NCBI RefSeq assembly: GCF_030177755.1
Contig: NZ_CP126539.1
Span: 3,656,001-3,720,000 of the forward strand
Direction of reading: 5' to 3'
Source of the DNA: Devosia sp. RR2S18
Lineage (GTDB): Bacteria > Pseudomonadota > Alphaproteobacteria > Rhizobiales > Devosiaceae
DNA length: 64,000 nt
Every line of letters begins with the position of its first letter. Position 1 is the first letter of the stretch. The notes beneath the pieces were generated by a model, which did no database searches, had not been told where the DNA came from, and worked only from the letters and a program-made list of their open reading frames with translations. Of this stretch, positions 58,805 through 64,000 are shown piece after piece. The translations under genes and the position numbers were made by a program.

Positions 58805-58891
58805 ATGCTGAAGTTTGTAGGTGGCACGATCGGCGTGATCTTCCTGATTGGCTTGATTGTCGTCGTCGGGCTCCTGATGCTCATCTTCTGA
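58805..58891 (+). CDS. 28-residue hydrophobic membrane peptide
   Basis: A tiny gene encoding 28 residues, almost one membrane helix (MLKFVGGTIGVIFLIGLI at the start, ending LLMLIF). GGAGAGGGAAAT directly before the ATG is a strong ribosome binding site, and an EcfG promoter lies 65 bases upstream. Similar 28-30 residue Leu/Ile/Val peptides with a GL-x-VI-G pattern are common, mostly unannotated, in alphaproteobacteria, as I recall. The next gene starts 10 bases later. Function unknown; a membrane stress role is plausible. Confidence 0.7.
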   Translation: MLKFVGGTIGVIFLIGLIVVVGLLMLIF

Positions 58892-58901
58892 GCTGCTATT
58901 G

Positions 58902-60359
58902 ATGCAGACCTTGGCAACACCAGAAGCGATACCGCCAGCAACGTTCTGGCGCCGAAGCAGAGCGGACCGCATGTCGGCCGTAGTCGATGGCAGCGGCTAT
59001 TTTCGGGCCGCTAAGGAAACGATGCTGAAAGCCAAGCACTCGATTTTGCTGATCGGGTGGGACTTCGACGCGCGCACCAACCTTGAGCCGGACGAACAGC
59101 AGATTGAGGGACCCGACAAGATCGGCGACTTTCTGAATTGGCTGCCCAAGCGTCGGCCCGAACTCGAAATCCGACTCCTTAAATGGGACATTGGCACCCT
59201 TCGCTCACTCGGTCGCGGCGAGACACCCCTTTTCCTCCTAAACTGGCTCGGTCACCAGAACGTCCAATTTCGGCTGGACGGTGCCCATCCCCCCTTGGCA
59301 GCGCACCACATGAAGCTGGTGGTGATCGACGACGTCCTGGCATTTTGCGGTGGGATCGACATGACTGTGGGGCGTTGGGACAATTGGGCGCACAAGGAAT
59401 CCGATCCGTACCGACGCTCGCCTTGGGGTCGCCACCTGCCGCCTTGGCATGATGTCACCACCTGCATTAGTGGCGAGGTAGTTCGCGATTTAGCGGAGCT
59501 AGCGCGGGAGCGATGGCTCCGTGCCACCGGCGAACAGCTGTCGGCGGCTCCCCAGGTGGATCCGATCTGGCCCTCGACTGTCCCTGTTCAGTTCACCGAT
59601 GTGGACTTGGCAATTGCCCGGACGAGTGGCGCGTTCGATGAATACCCGCAAGTTTCGGAGATCGAAGCGGTAACGTTGCGGCTGATCGAAACTGCAAACG
59701 AGCGCCTTTATATCGAGAACCAGTACCTGGCCTCCCGTAAGATTGCAGAAGCCCTTGCCGCTAGATTGAAAGAGCCGGACGGCCCCGAAGTGGTCGTCAT
59801 CATGCCCGAGAGCGCCGATGGCTGGCTAGAGGCGAAAGCCATGGACTCCGCCCGATCCCGGCTTCTCCACCTGCTGAGGAAGGCCGACCTGCACGACAGG
59901 TTCCGAGCCTATTTCCCCGTCAACGAGAGCGGCACGCCGGTCTACGTGCACGCCAAGGTGCTCGTCGCAGACTCTCGCTATCTCAAGATTGGCTCGGCCA
60001 ACCTCAACAACCGCTCCATGGGCTACGACACCGAGTGCGACGTACTGCTCGACGCCACTCATGCCGCCGACGAGGAAGCAACGCGGCGCGGCATTCTCAA
60101 TGTTCGAGCCAGCTTGCTTGCCGAGCACCTGGGCTTGTCGACGCGGGAGGTGGCTAAGGCCATCTCAGACCAACAATCCCTGGTTGCCGCGATCGAAGCC
60201 CTCAACGGAGCAGGTCGGCTGCGCCGGGTCGAGGCACGCCCCCTAAAACCCGAAGAAGAGATCATCGCGGAAACCGATCTGGTCGACCCCGAAAGACCAA
60301 AGAAACGTTGGGGCCACTTTCCCAATCCCTTCTCCGCCTTGCTGCAGGGCATCGCATGA
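58902..60359 (+). CDS. Phospholipase D family protein
   Basis: A 485-residue protein with two HKD motifs, HHMKLVVID (about 136-143) and VHAKVLVAD (about 350), each in H-x-K-x4-D form, and with GSANLNNRSMGYDTE after the second. It belongs to the PLD/cardiolipin synthase-like group that cleaves or transfers phosphatidyl groups. There are no N-terminal membrane segments, unlike classical cardiolipin synthases, so it is probably a soluble or peripheral phospholipase. ATG at 58902 is preferred over the TTG before it. Its stop overlaps the next start in ATGA. Confidence 0.9.
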   Translation: MQTLATPEAIPPATFWRRSRADRMSAVVDGSGYFRAAKETMLKAKHSILLIGWDFDARTNLEPDEQQIEGPDKIGDFLNWLPKRRPELEIRLLKWDIGTLRSLGRGETPLFLLNWLGHQNVQFRLDGAHPPLAAHHMKLVVIDDVLAFCGGIDMTVGRWDNWAHKESDPYRRSPWGRHLPPWHDVTTCISGEVVRDLAELARERWLRATGEQLSAAPQVDPIWPSTVPVQFTDVDLAIARTSGAFDEYPQVSEIEAVTLRLIETANERLYIENQYLASRKIAEALAARLKEPDGPEVVVIMPESADGWLEAKAMDSARSRLLHLLRKADLHDRFRAYFPVNESGTPVYVHAKVLVADSRYLKIGSANLNNRSMGYDTECDVLLDATHAADEEATRRGILNVRASLLAEHLGLSTREVAKAISDQQSLVAAIEALNGAGRLRRVEARPLKPEEEIIAETDLVDPERPKKRWGHFPNPFSALLQGIA

Positions 60360-61414
60360 GCGCGGGGGACGCTCACGACGCTGCCGGTGCAGCTTCATCA
60401 TGGAAGTCCGGGATCAGGAGAGCCATACTCCTGAGCCTTGTGGTTGCCACCGCCGGAGTGCTGATCTGGACACTTGGCGACATCATCCTGTTGATCTTTG
60501 CCGGGATACTTGTCGCGGCGGTCCTTGACGCTGCCGTTGCGCAAATACCCACGGGCATTGGCCGTTCGTGGAAACTGGCCCTCGTTGTGTTGGCGGCAGC
60601 GGCCGGCTTCGGAGCTGCCGCCTATTGGGCTGGCGCCACCATCGTGGGGGAGTTTCGAGCGCTGGAGAGCGCCATCGTCGAACAGGCGACGCAACTCGGC
60701 CGCACCCTCCAGGAGTTGGATCTGCCCTTCGACATACTGGAAGACACCAAACCGGTCGAGGCAATGGTGCCCGACAACGCCGCCATGATCGATCTGGCTG
60801 GAGATGCCCTATGGACCGTGTCCGGCGTGGCGATGAGTGGCCTCTCGGTTTTCCTGCTCGGCGTGTTCCTGGCAATCAGCCCCGCGGGCTATCTGAAAGG
60901 CTTGGTCATCCTCTTGCCGCCCCAACGAAGAAGCCGCGCGGCCGAGGTTCTGACCAAGGGTGGGCGGGCATTGCAGGCGTGGCTCGTCGGTCAGTTGGTG
61001 GCCATGCTGATCGTCGGCGTCAGTGTCTTTGCGCTCCTGTCAGTGTTTTCGGTTCCCAATGCCATCGCGCTTTCGGGCATAACAGCGCTCCTTAATTTCA
61101 TCCCCTTTCTTGGTCCGATACTGGCTGCCGTTCCCGTTGGCATGGTAGCGCTGATGCAGGGCAACACCACGTTCTTGTTCGTCATGGGCGGCTTTTTGGT
61201 GATCCAGTGGATCGAGGGCTATCTCCTTACACCACTCATCCAGCAACGGGCCGTCGATCTGCCGCCGGCGCACTCCCTGGCTTTTCTGATGATCATGGGG
61301 GCTCTGTTCGGAGAGCTCGGCGTCGCCCTGGCGACCCCTCTGTTGGCGGTGCTCCGCGTGCTGGTTCTCAACTTCTACGTCGAGGACGTGCTGGAGCGGG
61401 ATAGGGCGGGGTAA
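60356..61414 (+). CDS. AI-2E family transporter
   Basis: A 352-residue membrane protein of the AI-2 exporter-like (YdiK/TqsA/PerM) family with about seven to eight helices. Signature regions are GILVAAVLDAAVAQIP near the start, PPQRRSRAAEVLTKGGRALQAWLVGQLVAML in the middle, and GITALLNFIPFLGPILAAVPVG followed by QRAVDLPPAHSL. Despite the name, most members move other substrates or act as Na+/H+ antiporters; the role here is open. ATGA overlap with the phospholipase gene implies co-translation. Confidence 0.9.
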   Translation: MSAGDAHDAAGAASSWKSGIRRAILLSLVVATAGVLIWTLGDIILLIFAGILVAAVLDAAVAQIPTGIGRSWKLALVVLAAAAGFGAAAYWAGATIVGEFRALESAIVEQATQLGRTLQELDLPFDILEDTKPVEAMVPDNAAMIDLAGDALWTVSGVAMSGLSVFLLGVFLAISPAGYLKGLVILLPPQRRSRAAEVLTKGGRALQAWLVGQLVAMLIVGVSVFALLSVFSVPNAIALSGITALLNFIPFLGPILAAVPVGMVALMQGNTTFLFVMGGFLVIQWIEGYLLTPLIQQRAVDLPPAHSLAFLMIMGALFGELGVALATPLLAVLRVLVLNFYVEDVLERDRAG

Positions 61415-61713
61415 GCTGTAGGGCTTCCTGTGAGGATCAGGTGCTTCTTTGCTGTGGGATTTCCGGTGAGAGTGCCCCGGCTGGTGCAGCCTAAGCACTC
61501 GCCATTGATGTTAGTGCCGCCCTGCTCGTGATCCGAGAAGCGCATTCTCGGGCACGAGCATCGTCCTGAGCGTCCGCCCTGAGATTGCATTGCGTCCCTG
61601 CAAGTGGCAGCTTGACTGAAGCAGGCCTTGCCCCTGCGAGCAACCAATTGATTCACGGTTGCGTTACCGCTGCAGATAGCAATGCTACAGATTACAACTC
61701 GGAGGGAAGTCTT
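61415..61713. other. Intergenic region with structured element
   Basis: No ORF with coding character. The main content is a long, two-tier inverted repeat at 61523-61560 (separate entry). Its right end holds the GGAGGG ribosome binding site of the next gene. A small RNA could be encoded here but I see no clear promoter. Confidence 0.4.
61523..61560. repeat. Long two-tier inverted repeat
   Basis: TGCTCGTG (61523-61530) pairs with CACGAGCA (61553-61560), and inside it CCGAGAA (61533-61539) pairs with TTCTCGG (61545-61551) around loop GCGCA. All 15 pairs are perfect, with a small internal asymmetry. There is no T-tract on either strand. It may be a hairpin of a transcript, a recombination or repeat element, or an mRNA end. 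Confidence 0.6.
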
Positions 61714-61974
61714 ATGGGATTTGATGGCGTCGGCATTATCGCAGCGATCATCATTGGTGGCATAGCCGGCTGGTTGGCCGGCAAGGTCATGAACACCAAC
61801 ACCGGTGTCTTCATGAACATAATTCTTGGCATCGTCGGCGCGATCATCGCCAGCATTCTTCTGGGACTGCTCGGTGTCTCCTTCGGTGGCTGGCTGGGCT
61901 ATTTGATAGCAGGCTTTATCGGGGCCTGTATTCTCATCGCCATCGGGCGCGCAGTATCGGGCCGGCGCGCTTAG
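61714..61974 (+). CDS. GlsB/YeaQ/YmgE family stress membrane protein
   Basis: An 86-residue protein with three hydrophobic, Gly-rich segments (GIIAAIIIGGIAGWLAGKVM, then MNIILGIVGAIIASILLGLL, then GGWLGYLIAGFIGACILIAI). The GWLAGK and NIILGIVGA patterns define the transglycosylase-associated/GlsB family of small stress membrane proteins; biochemical function is unknown. GGAGGG lies 7 bases before the ATG. I saw no EcfG promoter directly upstream. Confidence 0.88.
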   Translation: MGFDGVGIIAAIIIGGIAGWLAGKVMNTNTGVFMNIILGIVGAIIASILLGLLGVSFGGWLGYLIAGFIGACILIAIGRAVSGRRA

Positions 61975-62247
61975 TCTGACCTGGGCTACGAGCATCGACT
62001 TACTGTTCGTCACAAGTCCTCTTCGTTGCCGGACGAGCCCACAGGTTCAATTGGCAACGAAGAGGCATTTTTTGCGCTTTTTGACCACTGAATCCCAAAG
62101 AAGAGTGTCTGAATGGCGCACCCGCTGCGACATAGATGCGCACTGCAATCAATTGGGAGATTATGGGGGTGACTGGCCTCCAATGAAGCGGAACCGCATC
62201 ACCATCCTCTCGAGGACCATCTAGGCGCTCGCCTTTAAGTGCGTCAC

Positions 62248-63480
62248 TTAGCGAACCCTCCCCATGTCCGGCAGGAAGACTGTCAACAACCCCGCCAATG
62301 GCAAGAATGAGCATAGCCAGAAGACATGCTCGATGCTGGTGGTGTCAGCCAAGGCACCGAGTGCTGCGGCCGCGATGCCGCCCGCACCAAAGGCAAAGCC
62401 GAAGAAGATACCAGCGATCATTCCTATTCGCCCTGGCATCAGTTCCTGCGCGAACACCACGATTGCCGAGAACGCCGACGAGAAGATCAGCCCAGTGAGG
62501 ATCGTCAGAATGACGGTCCAGGTGAGATCTGCATAGGGCAAAGCAAGGGTGAAGGGCAGCACGCCCAGGATGGAGAACCAAATGACGAACTTCGCCCCAA
62601 AGCGATCGCCGATGGGGCCACCCAGGAACACGCCCAAGGCCGATGCGCCCAGGAAGACAAAGAGAAGAAGCTGGGCGTCCTGAACCCCGACCTGGAACTT
62701 GTCGATCAAGAAGAAGGTGTAGTAGCTCGACAAGCTCGCCATGTAGGCGTTCTTGGTCAAAGTCAGTACCGTCAGTACGGTCAGCGCAACCATCGTGGTT
62801 CGCCTGTCAAAAAGCAAAGCGGTGCTTGCAGGCGCCTTGCCGGCATTCGACCGCTGATGTTCGGCATACCAACGTCCAACCCGCCAAAGAATGAAGATGC
62901 CAACCAGGGATCCCCCGGCGAACAGGCTGACGCTCCACTGGCCGCGTGGCAGCACAATGAAGGCAGCTAGCAACGGCCCGATGGCCGAGCCAGCATTCCC
63001 GCCGACCTGGAACAGTGATTGGGCTAAGCCGTGCCGACCACCAGAAGCGAGGCGAGCAACCCGGCTGGACTCTGGATGAAAGATCGCCGACCCCAATCCA
63101 ATGAACGCGGACCCGACCAGCAACAGCCAGTAGCTCTGCGCAAAGCCAAGAATGATCAGGCCGACCAGGCTTGATGCCATCCCGACCGGGAGCGAGTACG
63201 GCAAGGGCCGTTTGTCAGTGTAGATGCCAATGGCAGGCTGCAGAAGCGAAGCAACGCATTGAAACGTCAGCGTCAGCAGGCCGATCTGCACGTAGTCCAG
63301 ACCATAGCTAGTCTTCAGGATCGGATAGATTGCGGCGAGCAGCGACTGCATGACGTCGTTGATCAGATGACACGCACTCACCGCAAGGATGATGGAGAGC
63401 GTGGTATTCCCATTAACGTTGGTGGCGGTTGCGCTGGCTACCAGCGTGCTGGTCGCCGGCGCGTTGGGTTCAAATGTCAT
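62248..63480 (-). CDS. fsr: MFS efflux pump, fosmidomycin resistance type
   Basis: A 410-residue major facilitator with 12 membrane segments. Fsr-family patterns are HLINDVMQSLLAAIYPILK near residue 38, IGLLTLTFQCVASLLQPAIGIYTDKRP and SAIFHPESSRVARLASGGRHGLAQSLFQVGGN. Fsr pumps export fosmidomycin and related compounds. The start at 63480 gives a 28-residue Ala/Thr-rich cytosolic leader; a later start at GNTTLSI-like sequence has no Met. No regulator is adjacent within the window. Confidence 0.92.
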   Translation of the reverse strand: MTFEPNAPATSTLVASATATNVNGNTTLSIILAVSACHLINDVMQSLLAAIYPILKTSYGLDYVQIGLLTLTFQCVASLLQPAIGIYTDKRPLPYSLPVGMASSLVGLIILGFAQSYWLLLVGSAFIGLGSAIFHPESSRVARLASGGRHGLAQSLFQVGGNAGSAIGPLLAAFIVLPRGQWSVSLFAGGSLVGIFILWRVGRWYAEHQRSNAGKAPASTALLFDRRTTMVALTVLTVLTLTKNAYMASLSSYYTFFLIDKFQVGVQDAQLLLFVFLGASALGVFLGGPIGDRFGAKFVIWFSILGVLPFTLALPYADLTWTVILTILTGLIFSSAFSAIVVFAQELMPGRIGMIAGIFFGFAFGAGGIAAAALGALADTTSIEHVFWLCSFLPLAGLLTVFLPDMGRVR

Positions 63481-64000
63481 AGTGCGGATACAGAGGGCCG
63501 TGGTGAGACGTTGTCATGGCTGCTTCATGGGCCTCCAATAACCGAGACAGGAAAGACCCTAGACTTCGACAATCAATGGCAAGACTGGGGCCGTTAGGTG
63601 TCAGTCCGCTGTTAGGATCCGCAGGTAAGAAAGCTGCCGCTCATAGGCAGAGCAAGCGGACTGCAGGTCAGCGCCGAAGAAGGCTTTCCAAAGACAGCCC
63701 GGAGCCCCTCAAGCGTCGTTCGCAGCGCTCCAAACCGATGCGGACGCGGCCATCCTGCGACGCCTGTACGTGCACACCACCAGATCAGCATTGCCGCTAG
63801 AAATTGAGCTTAAGGAGATTGGCGTTGTTCGCGGTTCAACCGGCAAAAGGGGGAAAACAACGTAGCTGGGGAGCGTCTCCACGATCTTTGGTCCGGCAGC
63901 AGGCTGCGCCCGTCGTATTTTTACCAATTGATGGATCATTTGCCCCTCCGTCCCAAGATGGTTAACGAGCGGAGGTCCGGATCGCAACTCTCTGATCAAG
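63481..64000. other. Right-end region without a confident gene
   Basis: I cannot support a gene in these 520 bases. A plus-strand frame is open from about 63650 to a TAG at 63863-63865 and encodes a mildly protein-like tail (LQTDADAAILRRLYV), but it has no ATG start. A minus-strand ORF (63709-63999) overlaps it and may extend beyond the window. Either may be the remains of a gene, or chance. Confidence 0.35.

Noticed and set aside
1..64000. CRISPR arrays, prophage, insertion sequences, tRNA or rRNA
   Set aside because: I saw no regularly spaced repeats, transposase or integrase genes, or tRNA-like folds on reading both strands.

Overview
The window reads as ordinary chromosome of a GC-rich alphaproteobacterium of the order Hyphomicrobiales. 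A Devosia-like organism is my best guess, but this rests on protein character and regulation, not on a marker gene. Supporting signs are two sequences matching the Irr iron control element, three promoters matching the alphaproteobacterial general stress sigma factor EcfG, and many rhizobial-type genes (EhuABCD, an IolC fused to a DUF2090 domain, NasT/NasS). I found no rRNA, tRNA, CRISPR array, insertion sequence, phage gene or plasmid gene.

Layout, left to right. 1-940: the edge of an exported-protein gene, a doubtful small ORF and a CoxG-like protein. 1174-4910: a three-gene operon of coiled-coil proteins around a DUF6384 membrane protein, of unknown function. 4918-9114: a VOC protein and a FatBCDE/CeuBCDE-like siderophore ABC transporter. 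9253-10788: copper delivery genes (SCO, PCuAC, a DUF2946-like protein). 10848-14181: a LysR regulator, a TSUP exporter and threonine deaminase. 14376-20883: housekeeping and accessory enzymes and an ABC exporter. 21019-22906: small, stress-type soluble and membrane proteins. 22903-26420: a complete TAXI-TRAP transporter.

26683-35903 is a nitrate/nitrite assimilation regulon: nirB, nirD, nirC, a PP2C-kinase fusion, nasT, nasS and cysG. Two sigma-54 promoters (before nirB and before cysG) each feed a leader RNA with two A1/G4 hexaloop hairpins overlapping an intrinsic terminator. This is the target architecture of the NasT ANTAR antiterminator encoded between them. NasS should hold NasT inactive without nitrate or nitrite; release lets the polymerase read into both transcripts, so reductase, transporter and siroheme synthase respond together.

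35944-42639: manganese catalase (EcfG promoter), CorA, an Lrp regulator, the ectoine importer EhuBCDA and an EmrE-type pump. 42746-49305: inositol catabolism (RpiR-type regulator, iolC, iolD, iolE, iolB; iolG and iolA are not here).

49331-58098 is a second iron-siderophore locus. Two leftward operons, each preceded by an Irr-box-like element, encode one FecCD-type ABC transporter, four substrate-binding proteins (one with a large internal deletion), an FhuF-type reductase and a sucrase-ferredoxin-like protein with an unusual ligand motif. No TonB-dependent receptor is in the window. 58714-61974 is a stress cluster: an EcfG promoter, a 28-residue membrane peptide, a phospholipase D family protein, an AI-2E family transporter and a GlsB/YeaQ protein. 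A fosmidomycin-resistance-type MFS pump closes the window.

The most novel material is the coiled-coil/DUF6384 operon, the paired NasT leaders, the mixed Cys/His ferredoxin in the siderophore operon, and a recurring hairpin between binding-protein and permease genes in three transporter operons.
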